Virus record (IMG/VR): IMGVR_UViG_3300030020_000059
Span: 1-37,476 of that record
From: a virus
Strand: one strand, 5' to 3'
DNA: 37,476 nucleotides
A program made the position numbers and the translations under genes. Every line of letters starts with the position of its first letter. Within the stretch, counting starts at the first letter, position 1. Below the pieces are notes generated by a model. It saw nothing but the letters and a program-made list of their open reading frames with translations. It had not been told where the DNA came from and ran no database searches. Below are positions 12,942 through 22,002 of this stretch, piece by piece.

Positions 12942-15900
12942 ATGCTATGCAATCTGGGTTTTAAAACTGATTTTACATTATCTAAAAGTGCTATTAGATT
13001 TAAACAATTAAAAAAGATGAAATTTGATACACCAATTTCAATATGTGAAAATGGTAATATGTCATCCGTAGTTAGTTCTATAGGATTAAATCCGCTTAAT
13101 ATTCCATCGGTAGAGTTATTTGTAGTAAATTCATATAACGAAAAACGTGTCCCTACTCAAAGGGCACGTTTTTTTGCTTATAATGAAGAAGCTTATAAAT
13201 CACTTTGCTTAATGACGGATTTAGCCAATTTTCATAAGTACTATTCACCACGTATTACTATTTCAGATTTAATTCTGGAAGGTAATATTGTGGTGATTGT
13301 TGATCCAGATTTTCTTTTTATCAATGAACTACCAAAAGAAAAAATATTCATAGCAGTTAATGCAAATGAAGATATAGCTAATAAAATTTATTTACAATAT
13401 AATCCAGTATTTTTCTACGATTCATATGGTCTCACCGAACGAGATATGAATATTGTAGAATTACTTTCTGCTCGTGGATATAAACATGAAGGGCATAAGT
13501 GGTATTATGATGAATCTCATTATCAATTAGCATCTTTAATTCCAGATGCTATAACTAATTATAAAAATCTATTAACTCGACATTCTAAACCTATTATAGA
13601 ATGTAAAGATAGATATCCTATTTATTGCAAAAACGCTTCAGATTATTTTGATGTATTAGTCGAAGCTGGTTTTAAACGTAAATGCCCAGAATCAAAAGAA
13701 TATAGAGAAAGATTAAATTATGAAACTTCTGTTATTAAAACTTTACACTATGAAAACTACTTCCTTATTAATTTTGATTTTATCAATTGGTCTAGGAAAC
13801 ATAATATTCCTATTGGTCCCGGAAGAGGTTCAGCCGCCGGTTCTATTGTTGCTTATTGTCTCGATATTACTAAACTTGACCCTATTCAAAATGGTCTTTA
13901 TTTCGAAAGATTTCTTAATCCAGAGCGAGTCTCTCCACCAGATATTGACACAGATATTAGTACTAATGATAGACAGTTCGTTATTGATTATATTAAAACA
14001 AAATATGGTACGGAATATGTTTCACAAATTGTTACATTTTCTGAATTAAAATCTAAATCTGCTCTAAAAGATGCTGCACGTTTATATAATATAAATCCTG
14101 AAGAAATTAATAGAATTACTTCTTATTTTCCACCATCTAAATTTGGAACTCCTCCTACATTAAATGAGGCTTATGAAATTGAATTAGTTAAAGATTGGGC
14201 AGAGAATAATAAATCTGTTTGGAAAGAAGCATTAGAGTTAGAAGGATTTATTAGACAAACTGGTATTCATGCTGCTGGTTTAATTATATCACCGAAACCA
14301 ATTAATGAACTAACTGGCGTATCTTATGAAAAAGGTGAACGAATATGTCAGTTAGATAAAAAAGATTCTGAAAAGTTTGGTCTATTAAAAATGGACTTTT
14401 TAGGATTAGCTACTTTAGGATTAATTAAAGATACTATGAATTTATTAGGTAAATCTTATTATGATATGGAAAATATTCCTCTAAATGATCCAAAAATATT
14501 TGAAGCATTTGCTAGAGCAGAAACGCATGGGATATTTCAATTTGAATCTGACGGAATGCAGAAAATCTTAACTAGAATTAAACCAACAAATTTTGCCGAT
14601 ATTGCCGCGGCGACAGCACTCTATCGCCCTGGACCTCTCATGAGCGGTCTGACAGATGATTTTATTCACAATAAGCATTCTGTTAATCCTGAATATACAT
14701 TGCCAGAATTTAAGGATTTGATGGCTGAAACTTATGGGGTATTTGTCTATCAGGAAGAGGTAATGCTTGTTTCTCAGAAAATCGCAGGCTTTACTTTAGC
14801 AAAAGCGGATAATCTCAGAAAAGCAATTGGTAAAAAAGATAAAATATTAATGAAAACTATGGAAAATGCTTTTATTAATGGAGCTATAAATAATGGATAT
14901 GATAAAGAGTTAATACAGAAGCTTTGGCTACAGATCCTCAAATTTGCAGATTATTGCTTTAACAAAAGCCATAGTTATGCCTATGCTCTATTGAGTTATT
15001 GGACTATGTATTTAAAAATCTATTATCCAAAAGAATTCGCAGCATCATTACTATCTTTAGATTTAAAAGATAGTGCAAAACTTAGATCTCATTTTTTTAA
15101 TTTAAAAGATAAAGTAGAATTTTTACCTCCATTATTAAATGAAGCTGAGGAATCTTTTAAATTAACTAAAGATGGCGTAATGATGGGATATGGTTCTATT
15201 AAAGGTATGGGAAATGCCTCAATAGGTTTAGCTAATAATAAACCATATTCGTCTATTATTCAGGTATTCGAAAAAAATAAATTAGATAAAACTCAATTAG
15301 CAACATTAATTTATAGTGGAGCATTTGATCATTTCGAAAAAAACAAAGCAGTTCTTTTGGGTAATATTGATAGAATTTTAAAATTTAATAAGTCGAATGA
15401 AAATTCAGATATTTTTAATTTATTTGAACCAAGTGAGATATTCGCATTAGATTATGGTAAAAAAGCCAATGTTCCTTCAGATGCATATATGGAGAAAACT
15501 TGCTATGGATTCAACGTACATAGTGGATTTCTCAACGAAAATAAATGGTTGATTGAATCTCTAAAAGAAGATATACATATTGGAATTATTAGTGAAATAA
15601 AAAGAACTAAAACTAAGAAGGATGGTAAGGATATGGCTATTCTTACTATCGAGACGGTTAGAGGTAAAATGAAAGCAGTACTTTTTACAAAACAATATGC
15701 AGAATATGGAACTATACTTGAAAAAGAACAAACATATGCATTTAGAGGAATCTTAAAAACCAATACTAATAGTGAGGATGAAAACGAAACTTCATTAATT
15801 ATTTATGAAATGGTTAATGAATTAGGAATTGTAGTAACACAAGCTAATTTGTATAGTGATAATAAAATTAAGGTAAAAGATATAGATAAATCAGCTTTGT

Positions 15901-16064
15901 TAGGTTTTATCAAACCAGGTTGTTGTGATATTAATATTTATGAAAGTGATCTTGATGGAGAAAGTAATTTATTATTTAAATTATACGAAAATATGAATTA
16001 TGATAAAAGTATTCATGAAAAAGTAAAAGAAATGGGATTTAGAATTGAGTTAAATGTATTTTAA
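12942..16064 (+). CDS. dnaE: DNA polymerase, bacterial DnaE-type (family C), with degenerate PHP domain
   Basis: 1040 residues, slightly shorter than bacterial DnaE. The PHP-like N-domain (about 1-215) has lost the metal-binding residues: the usual H-x-H-S-x-YS is replaced by GFKTDFTLSKSA. The palm has GPGRGSAAGS (292-301), PPDIDTDIS with D336 and D338, and KMDFLGL with D485, matching the three catalytic aspartates. Other family marks are HAAGLIIS (443-450), YRPGPLMSG (561-569), QEEVM and the SHSYAYALLSYW helix (676-687). An OB fold lies near 880-945. There is no inserted exonuclease domain, so it is not PolC, and proofreading would need another protein. It is the likely phage replicase, with ssb nearby. 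Confidence 0.95.
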   Translation: MLCNLGFKTDFTLSKSAIRFKQLKKMKFDTPISICENGNMSSVVSSIGLNPLNIPSVELFVVNSYNEKRVPTQRARFFAYNEEAYKSLCLMTDLANFHKYYSPRITISDLILEGNIVVIVDPDFLFINELPKEKIFIAVNANEDIANKIYLQYNPVFFYDSYGLTERDMNIVELLSARGYKHEGHKWYYDESHYQLASLIPDAITNYKNLLTRHSKPIIECKDRYPIYCKNASDYFDVLVEAGFKRKCPESKEYRERLNYETSVIKTLHYENYFLINFDFINWSRKHNIPIGPGRGSAAGSIVAYCLDITKLDPIQNGLYFERFLNPERVSPPDIDTDISTNDRQFVIDYIKTKYGTEYVSQIVTFSELKSKSALKDAARLYNINPEEINRITSYFPPSKFGTPPTLNEAYEIELVKDWAENNKSVWKEALELEGFIRQTGIHAAGLIISPKPINELTGVSYEKGERICQLDKKDSEKFGLLKMDFLGLATLGLIKDTMNLLGKSYYDMENIPLNDPKIFEAFARAETHGIFQFESDGMQKILTRIKPTNFADIAAATALYRPGPLMSGLTDDFIHNKHSVNPEYTLPEFKDLMAETYGVFVYQEEVMLVSQKIAGFTLAKADNLRKAIGKKDKILMKTMENAFINGAINNGYDKELIQKLWLQILKFADYCFNKSHSYAYALLSYWTMYLKIYYPKEFAASLLSLDLKDSAKLRSHFFNLKDKVEFLPPLLNEAEESFKLTKDGVMMGYGSIKGMGNASIGLANNKPYSSIIQVFEKNKLDKTQLATLIYSGAFDHFEKNKAVLLGNIDRILKFNKSNENSDIFNLFEPSEIFALDYGKKANVPSDAYMEKTCYGFNVHSGFLNENKWLIESLKEDIHIGIISEIKRTKTKKDGKDMAILTIETVRGKMKAVLFTKQYAEYGTILEKEQTYAFRGILKTNTNSEDENETSLIIYEMVNELGIVVTQANLYSDNKIKVKDIDKSALLGFIKPGCCDINIYESDLDGESNLLFKLYENMNYDKSIHEKVKEMGFRIELNVF
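13141..13175 (+). terminator. Terminator-like hairpin inside the polymerase coding sequence
   Basis: AAAAACGTGTCC (13141-13152) pairs over 12 bp, with one G-T wobble, to GGGCACGTTTTT (13162-13173), and more Ts follow. It has every mark of an intrinsic terminator but lies about 200 nt into the gene, within codons for residues ~67-78. It may cause early termination when ribosomes lag. Confidence 0.55.
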
Positions 16065-16066
16065 AG

Positions 16067-16101
16067 ATAGTGCCCAAATCTAATTGGGCGCTATTTTTTT
16101 T
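16067..16101 (+). terminator. Intrinsic terminator after the polymerase gene
   Basis: ATAGTGCCCAA and TTGGGCGCTAT form 11 bp with one G-T wobble, 6-nt loop, and a run of T. Confidence 0.9.
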
Positions 16102-16104
16102 AGC

Positions 16105-16133
16105 TATTATATTCTCAAGCTTTCATATATAAT
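16105..16133 (+). promoter_or_regulatory. Possible promoter of the virion gene block
   Basis: TATAAT at 16128-16133 followed by GGAAG; no good -35 at the expected distance (TATTAT). It is placed where a promoter is needed, directly after a terminator and 20 nt before the next gene. A late promoter needing a phage factor is equally possible. Confidence 0.35.
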
Positions 16134-16153
16134 GGAAGTCGAGGACTAATTCT

Positions 16154-17161
16154 GTGACCGTTAGCGTAAAACAATTAGCAGAAAATACTTCTACTACAAC
16201 AACAGTGGATACTATGATACCTATATTTATAGGTATATCCAAAACTCAAACATCTAGTATTCCAGTTTTTACTGATAGTACATATAATACAATTCAATTG
16301 AGTCCCAATAGTAATCAAATATTAGATCCAACTTCTATAGTACCAACTATTTCATATTGGCAAGAATTAACAACAGAAATATCTTTAACTAATAGTAGTT
16401 CTACTAATATTATCACATGTTCTATTCCTATTACTGCTAAATTTAATCCTAATTGTTTATTTGTAATTTACGATAGTAGTAATAATTTATTATTTGCATC
16501 TAATATAAGTTCTTTTACTTATAATTTAACTTCTTTAATTTCATTTACATTATCTACAACTTTAACTTTAACAGGAACTTTAACTTATAAATTAATAGAA
16601 AAAGTAAGTGAAGTAATTCCGTATGCATATAATATAAGTAGTCAGCAGGTAAGTTTAACTTTTAGTAATAGATCAAATATAGTGTCATTTCCAACTGTAA
16701 TTAATGCAGATTCTATCATTACTTATAATACGACTATAAATACTTCAACTCTTACAATTTACAATCCTGTAACCGCTACTGATATTTCAAATGAGAAAAA
16801 TTTAGAACTTTCTAAAGGATTAAATTACTCATCACAAGCAATAGTGGTTTCGATACCAGATGAAACTTACATTAACAATGCTATTGACTTAATTAAATAT
16901 CAAACAGTTGGATACTATATAGTACCAATTAATTTATCAACTACTTCAATAAATATATTATCTGCATATGTAAAATCTATTGTAGATAATAGATTTTTAA
17001 GTTTGTTAATTCCAGCAGTAATGCCGGCAGATTTAACTTTAGGTGCTGGATATTATATAGAACCAGATCGTTATGTTTTAAGTGGATATGTAATCGATGG
17101 TTATTCTGTGACGGTTCCAGTTCCACCAAATTTTCCAATACCGGGTTATGAGGATATTTGA
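16154..17161 (+). CDS. Virion structural protein, possibly sheath-related
   Basis: A 335-residue protein very rich in S, T, N and I, beta-rich. Start GTG with GAGG about 10 nt upstream; the first in-frame ATG is residue 21. Two spots recall the tail sheath encoded at 31544-32512: MIPIFIGISKTQ (21-32) against MLPCFVGSINQ there, and YYIVPINLSTTSINILSAYV against IYLLVPLSNSTNVAEAYAA. It might therefore be a sheath-fold relative (for example a baseplate or fibre-attachment protein). It shares its stop with the next start (TGATG). Function inferred from composition and place. Confidence 0.6.
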   Translation: MTVSVKQLAENTSTTTTVDTMIPIFIGISKTQTSSIPVFTDSTYNTIQLSPNSNQILDPTSIVPTISYWQELTTEISLTNSSSTNIITCSIPITAKFNPNCLFVIYDSSNNLLFASNISSFTYNLTSLISFTLSTTLTLTGTLTYKLIEKVSEVIPYAYNISSQQVSLTFSNRSNIVSFPTVINADSIITYNTTINTSTLTIYNPVTATDISNEKNLELSKGLNYSSQAIVVSIPDETYINNAIDLIKYQTVGYYIVPINLSTTSINILSAYVKSIVDNRFLSLLIPAVMPADLTLGAGYYIEPDRYVLSGYVIDGYSVTVPVPPNFPIPGYEDI

Positions 17162-18726
17162 TGACATTATCATTATATAGACGTACAGATTATACAGTTG
17201 AATTAACTTGGGCTCAGTTAGATTCTAACTGGACCATAATCGAAAATGCTATTAATGCATTAAATGGGTTAAATATATTTGGCGGTGTATGGAATGCTAA
17301 TACTAATAGTCCAACTTTAGCATCGGGAACTGGAATACAGGGAACTTATTATAGGGTTGGAACTTCAGGAAGTACACTAATAGATGGAATATCTCAATGG
17401 AATGTTGGTGATTTACTTTTCTTTAATGGAACTATTTGGGAAAAAGTAGATGGTATAGCTAATGAAAGTGTAACTATTGGAACTACTAATATATTACTTG
17501 GAACAACAGCCACCACGTTAGTAGGTTTAACTTCGGTAACATCAGCTTTATTCGTAGGACCATTAACCGGAAACGCTAGTACAGCAACTTCCCTAGTTGG
17601 TGGTGGTGCAAATCAAATAGTTTACCAGTCAGCCGCCGGAACTTCAGCCTACATATCTCCGGCTAATTACGGCATATTAACGACCGGTGCGACCGGTGTT
17701 CCGTCAATACTTGCAGGGGCTACGGGCGTATTGGTTGGATCGGCTTCGGCGATTCCTGCATGGTCTATAACACCAACTTTAACCGGAACTAATTTTAGTG
17801 GTATTCCGGGAACTGCAATAAATAGTGCGGTAACTAAATCTACTAATTTAGTAGGCGGTAACTCTACTACATTATTAGGATCGGTTCCCTATCAATCAAA
17901 TACTGATACAACAACATTATTAGCTCCAAATACAACCACCACTAAGAAATTCTATACTCAAACAGGTACAGGAACAAATGGTGCTATTCCTGCATGGAAT
18001 ACTATCGTAACGTCAGATATAGCAACCGCCCTAACAACACCTGGACCTATTGGAGCTACTACTCCTAGTACTGGACAATTTACAACTACTACTTTTACAC
18101 AAAAGGTTAACTTTACAGCTTATTCTAATACTGCGGCATTAGGAGATATGTGGTTTAACTCAACTCAGCAAACCTTCTGTACATCTGAAGGTGCTAGTGG
18201 TAATCCGATTACTACTTATAAATCAGGAGTAATTGCAATAGTAAAATCTACTTCTGCAATTACTTTCGCAGCAGCTACAATTTATTATCCTATTTTAACA
18301 AGCACGTTACTTGGCACTTTAACGCTTCCAATTAATTCATTAGTTGTCGGCAAAACAGTTATAATTCCAATTAATGGAGTTATTACTATAGTAACTACAG
18401 CCTCTACCGTCACAGCACAAGTTCAGATTGGATCTACGAATATTACATTTCCCGCATCAGCTTCATTAGCCGCTGGTACTTATAATTTTGATTTAGAAAT
18501 TAGAGCAAGCTTAACAGCGGCTGGATATCTGCAAGGAATGGGTAAATTAATAATTCAGTTACAAGGTGGATCTTCAATTACTAGTTATGGAACTATTAAT
18601 ATTCCATCAACTACAGCTATCACTACCACAGTAGCAAATACTATTGGTTGTAGTTTCCAGACCGCAACAGCTACTACTTCTTCGACTATTCTTGCCAATC
18701 CTTCAGTTATTGAAATTAAGGGTTGA
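17161..18726 (+). CDS. Tail fibre protein
   Basis: A 521-residue protein, rich in G, S, T and A, starting MTLSLYRRTDYTVELTWAQL. The N-terminal part (TDYTVELTWAQLDSNWTIIE) resembles the short segment with which many fibre proteins begin, then GTYYRVGTSG...WNVGDLLFFNG...WEKVD, a familiar small beta domain in fibres. The middle has imperfect repeats (TGNASTATSL, AGATGVLVGSASAIPAW) typical of triple-beta fibre shafts. The C-terminus is a beta sandwich-like head. Expected to bind the host surface. Confidence 0.8.
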   Translation: MTLSLYRRTDYTVELTWAQLDSNWTIIENAINALNGLNIFGGVWNANTNSPTLASGTGIQGTYYRVGTSGSTLIDGISQWNVGDLLFFNGTIWEKVDGIANESVTIGTTNILLGTTATTLVGLTSVTSALFVGPLTGNASTATSLVGGGANQIVYQSAAGTSAYISPANYGILTTGATGVPSILAGATGVLVGSASAIPAWSITPTLTGTNFSGIPGTAINSAVTKSTNLVGGNSTTLLGSVPYQSNTDTTTLLAPNTTTTKKFYTQTGTGTNGAIPAWNTIVTSDIATALTTPGPIGATTPSTGQFTTTTFTQKVNFTAYSNTAALGDMWFNSTQQTFCTSEGASGNPITTYKSGVIAIVKSTSAITFAAATIYYPILTSTLLGTLTLPINSLVVGKTVIIPINGVITIVTTASTVTAQVQIGSTNITFPASASLAAGTYNFDLEIRASLTAAGYLQGMGKLIIQLQGGSSITSYGTINIPSTTAITTTVANTIGCSFQTATATTSSTILANPSVIEIKG

Positions 18727-18727
18727 T

Positions 18728-20143
18728 ATGCCTGATTATAAATTACAAGAGCATCAAAATGATGCTGTAAAGCAATTTAATAAAACTAAGTCACAGATTT
18801 TATTCCATGGTTTAGGAAGTGGAAAAAGTTTATCATCAATTGCTATTGGAGAGCAAGATCCTTCTGAATCTAAATTAGTTTTAACTCCAGCATCTCTTAG
18901 TCATAATTATATTAAAGAATTAAAAAAGTTTAACGTACCTTTAGATAACTACCATTTAGTATCTTACGAAAAATATCGTCTTAATCCAGATTTTTATTTA
19001 AGCAAATATAAGCCAAAGATGATTATTGCCGATGAATTACATCGTGCTCAAAATGAAAGTTCTCTTACTGGAGATACACTTAGATATTCTAGATCTAAAG
19101 TTAATAAAATGTTGGGTTTAAGTGGTTCGATTGCCCAAAATAGTCCAACTGAAATAGCTTCATTACTACATACAGTAGCGGGTAAACCAGTTCTTGGTAC
19201 AGAGAAAGAATTTAGAGCTAACTTTATTAAAGAACGTAAAATTGGACCAGGACTTATTGGAAGATTAATGGGGCGAAAAGGCGGCACGATTCAGGAGGCT
19301 AAAAACTTAGATAAGTTTAAAGAATTAGCCTCTCCTTATATTAATACTTTTTCTGGTAATGAAGATTATAATAAGCATTTACCAAAAGTAGAAGAAGAAA
19401 TTCAAAGAATTGGAATGAGCAAAGAACAGCAAGGATATTATGACTACGCATTTAAACAAGCCCCTGGCTGGGTTAAATACAAGATTAATCACAATTTGCC
19501 TTTAAATAAACGCGAATCAGTTAATTTAAATGCTTTCTCTATTGCAGGTAGACAAATTTCAAATAGTGTTGAGGGTTATGGTGGTTCTACACATACACCT
19601 AAAATAGATGCTATAATGAGCGATATTCAACAAGGAATGAAAAAGGATAAGAATTTCAAGGCTGCTATTTATTCTGGCTTTTTGGAATCAGGATTAGATC
19701 CGATAGCTCGAAAATTAAAAAAAAGAAATATACCATATGGTATGTTTACAGGAGAACAGAGTAAAGAAGAAAGAAATCAAATGGTAACTGATTATAATAA
19801 AGGAAAATTAAAAACTTTATTAATTTCACCGGCAGGTGGTGAAGGTTTAGATCTTCATAATACAAAGATGATGGGAATTGTTGACCAAAGCTGGAATCCT
19901 CAAAAAACTTTACAGGCCATTGGAAGAGCGGCTAGATACGATTCTCATAAATCATTACCCGAAGAAGAAAGAAAATTAAAAGTTATACAATATCTTTCAG
20001 AACCTAGACTTGGGATGTTCGGAAAAATTAAGAGATACTTTAATCCAAATATACATAAAATTGGAATTGATGAATATATGCGCAATAGAAGCATGGAAAA
20101 ACAGCAATTAAATGACCAATTTACAAATGTTTTAAAAGGTTAA
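18728..20143 (+). CDS. SF2 (SNF2-like) helicase or translocase inside the virion gene cluster
   Basis: 471 residues from the ATG at 18728, placed 1 nt after the fibre gene; a longer frame upstream shadows that gene. Domain 1: Q-like region LQEHQNDAV, Walker A GLGSGKS (28-34), Walker B box ADELH (101-105), motif III LSGS (131-134). Domain 2: FTGEQSKEERN, GGEGLDL (370-376), and the arginine-finger motif QAIGRAAR (396-403). It is shorter than cellular SNF2 proteins and has no nuclease or methylase domain. Lying between fibre and baseplate genes, it may be packaged and injected, but it may also be simply a replication or recombination helicase misplaced by shuffling. Confidence 0.85.
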   Translation: MPDYKLQEHQNDAVKQFNKTKSQILFHGLGSGKSLSSIAIGEQDPSESKLVLTPASLSHNYIKELKKFNVPLDNYHLVSYEKYRLNPDFYLSKYKPKMIIADELHRAQNESSLTGDTLRYSRSKVNKMLGLSGSIAQNSPTEIASLLHTVAGKPVLGTEKEFRANFIKERKIGPGLIGRLMGRKGGTIQEAKNLDKFKELASPYINTFSGNEDYNKHLPKVEEEIQRIGMSKEQQGYYDYAFKQAPGWVKYKINHNLPLNKRESVNLNAFSIAGRQISNSVEGYGGSTHTPKIDAIMSDIQQGMKKDKNFKAAIYSGFLESGLDPIARKLKKRNIPYGMFTGEQSKEERNQMVTDYNKGKLKTLLISPAGGEGLDLHNTKMMGIVDQSWNPQKTLQAIGRAARYDSHKSLPEEERKLKVIQYLSEPRLGMFGKIKRYFNPNIHKIGIDEYMRNRSMEKQQLNDQFTNVLKG

Positions 20144-20145
20144 TT

Positions 20146-21363
20146 ATGAATGTCGATTTTCTATTTGATTATCTTCCCTCAACATATAAAGATAATTTAA
20201 TAAACTCTAACGGAGATAACACTTTAATCCCTCTTTTTAACCAATACACGAATTGTATTGGAAGTATGATCTATGAAACTCAGCAATTATCCCAAGCACC
20301 TTATTTAGAAACATGTCCATTATTTATTAAAGAATATTACAAAACAGTTGATGTTTCAGTTGGTAATAATATTGGTGGAAATAATTATGCAATCGAATCT
20401 AGTATTATTGGATTTTCAGATTTATATTATGATGGAAATTTAACATCATTAGCATGTTCAGCTTCTAATTTTACTATCAATAATAATTCAGTTACAGGTG
20501 TAAGATATATTACTTTTCCAGCAGCTTTTGATCCTAGAGTAATAACTTTATTTACCAAAACCTGTTATCATCAGAAGAATTTATTATATAATATTTTTGG
20601 TAAATTATTAAACTATCAACCAGTATTTTCCTTTTTACAATATGGTACAGAATTTCTAACTCAACAACAGAATTATAAAAATCAGTTATTGGGATTACTA
20701 TACACTTCCGTTAAAGGACAAACGTTAGAATCAATCAATATAGGATTGTCCATCTTTTTAAATTTGCAATATTCAACCATAAATGATACAGTAAGAAATC
20801 TTACTACAACCAGCATAACCCTGGAAAGTAGTTCTGATGGAACTTTAACTACAATTACTGGAAATATAGATTCTACCTTAACTGTTGGTACCATCATTCC
20901 TAAATATACAATTTTAGAAACAAAGAACTTTAATTTATATGATCAGTTTGCAGATCCGGCAAGATTTACTCAATTCATATTAGCTAATGGATCACAATAT
21001 CTTTTAAGTCTTTTAAATATAGACGTAACAGATCAAGAAAAATATGCACATTTAGATTTTGATAGTAATCTTTATTATGATGATGCAAATCTTTATTGGG
21101 ATATGGGAGATAATACTGGAGTAAGTCATACATTACCAGGAGATGCTACCATTTATTCATTACCTAGCGCTGGATTGATTACTAATTTTAGTTCTTATGA
21201 TGATTCTAGATTTCAAAGTAATAAAATATATGAAATGTTTAGAAATTTATTTATATTAGAATTTACAACAAATCAATCCACCCAAACTATAACTAATGTA
21301 GCAAATTTTTTAAATAGATTTAAACCTTTAACTTCTAAATACATAATATATAATCCATCGTAG
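20146..21363 (+). CDS. Baseplate-type virion protein
   Basis: A 405-residue protein. Starts MNVDFLFDYLPSTYKDNLIN. The stretch YKNQLLGLLYTSVKGQTLES, followed by NIGLSIFLNL, has the pattern seen in phage baseplate wedge or tail proteins (a long helix, GQT, then a small amphipathic helix and a beta domain with TLTVGTIIPKY). The sequence is S/T/N/Y rich. AAGG ribosome site. Probably part of the baseplate or its link to the fibres; the precise component is not assignable. Confidence 0.65.
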   Translation: MNVDFLFDYLPSTYKDNLINSNGDNTLIPLFNQYTNCIGSMIYETQQLSQAPYLETCPLFIKEYYKTVDVSVGNNIGGNNYAIESSIIGFSDLYYDGNLTSLACSASNFTINNNSVTGVRYITFPAAFDPRVITLFTKTCYHQKNLLYNIFGKLLNYQPVFSFLQYGTEFLTQQQNYKNQLLGLLYTSVKGQTLESINIGLSIFLNLQYSTINDTVRNLTTTSITLESSSDGTLTTITGNIDSTLTVGTIIPKYTILETKNFNLYDQFADPARFTQFILANGSQYLLSLLNIDVTDQEKYAHLDFDSNLYYDDANLYWDMGDNTGVSHTLPGDATIYSLPSAGLITNFSSYDDSRFQSNKIYEMFRNLFILEFTTNQSTQTITNVANFLNRFKPLTSKYIIYNPS

Positions 21364-21371
21364 GTGATATC

Positions 21372-21587
21372 ATGATTGTATCAAATTTAGGATATGCCGC
21401 ATATCTAATGCTAAAAGATTATAAACTATTAGATACGCCCACTAGAACCAATGATGGAAAGTTTAATTTCAACTTTGAGATAGAAGAAGAATTAAACAAG
21501 AAATTATTGCATAAATACTCTACTAGTGATTTTTCTAAATTTGATAATTTCTTAGTAACTTTAAAAAGATTACTTCCGAGATATTAA
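21372..21587 (+). CDS. Small virion-cluster protein, DUF5659-like
   Basis: A 71-residue protein (MIVSNLGYAAYLMLKDYKLL at the start, FNFNFEIEEELNKKLLHKYS in the middle, FDNFLVTLKRLLPRY at the end). The sequence order YLMLKDYKLL, dgkF-F-Fe and a terminal LK helix resembles the small DUF5659 domain; unverified. AGGTGA ribosome site. Role unknown. Confidence 0.6.
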   Translation: MIVSNLGYAAYLMLKDYKLLDTPTRTNDGKFNFNFEIEEELNKKLLHKYSTSDFSKFDNFLVTLKRLLPRY

Positions 21588-21588
21588 T

Positions 21589-21975
21589 ATGATATTAATT
21601 AAAGGAACTGATAAGTCAGTTAGATTTAAAGTATATGATAATATTTTACAAAAAAATCCTATTGACTTAACCGTATATAACGAATTTATTTGTGCTGTAA
21701 CTGAAGGTTACGGAACTGTTTTAATAGAGAAAAAATTTAGCACAAATGATATTAAAGTATTTTCAGATAATCCAGATAAATATTCTAATTATATTATCGA
21801 AGTTAAATTTAAAAAAGAAGATACAGCTAACATGACACTCAATCCTTCATATGAGGAAAGAATTAGAAATCTTGAATTATTTGGAATTATGAAAAATGAA
21901 GAAGTAACTAGATTTCTTATTACTGAATTTTACTTAGAAGGATCTGGATACTATGTACACAGAAATAGACGATAA
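21589..21975 (+). CDS. Small beta-rich virion-cluster protein
   Basis: A 128-residue protein starting MILIKGTDKSVRFKVYDNIL, of an Ig-like or baseplate-upper-protein look (alternating strands, IDLTVYNEFICAV). It lies between baseplate-type and fibre-type genes, so a fibre-linked structural role is plausible. No firm family. Confidence 0.6.
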   Translation: MILIKGTDKSVRFKVYDNILQKNPIDLTVYNEFICAVTEGYGTVLIEKKFSTNDIKVFSDNPDKYSNYIIEVKFKKEDTANMTLNPSYEERIRNLELFGIMKNEEVTRFLITEFYLEGSGYYVHRNRR

Positions 21976-22002
21976 ATCTGATTATTATGTGGAGATTGAA
22001 GT

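Noticed and set aside
17560-17790. CRISPR-like or tandem DNA repeats in the fibre gene
   Set aside because: The repeats are protein-level, imperfect and in frame; no regular spacer pattern.
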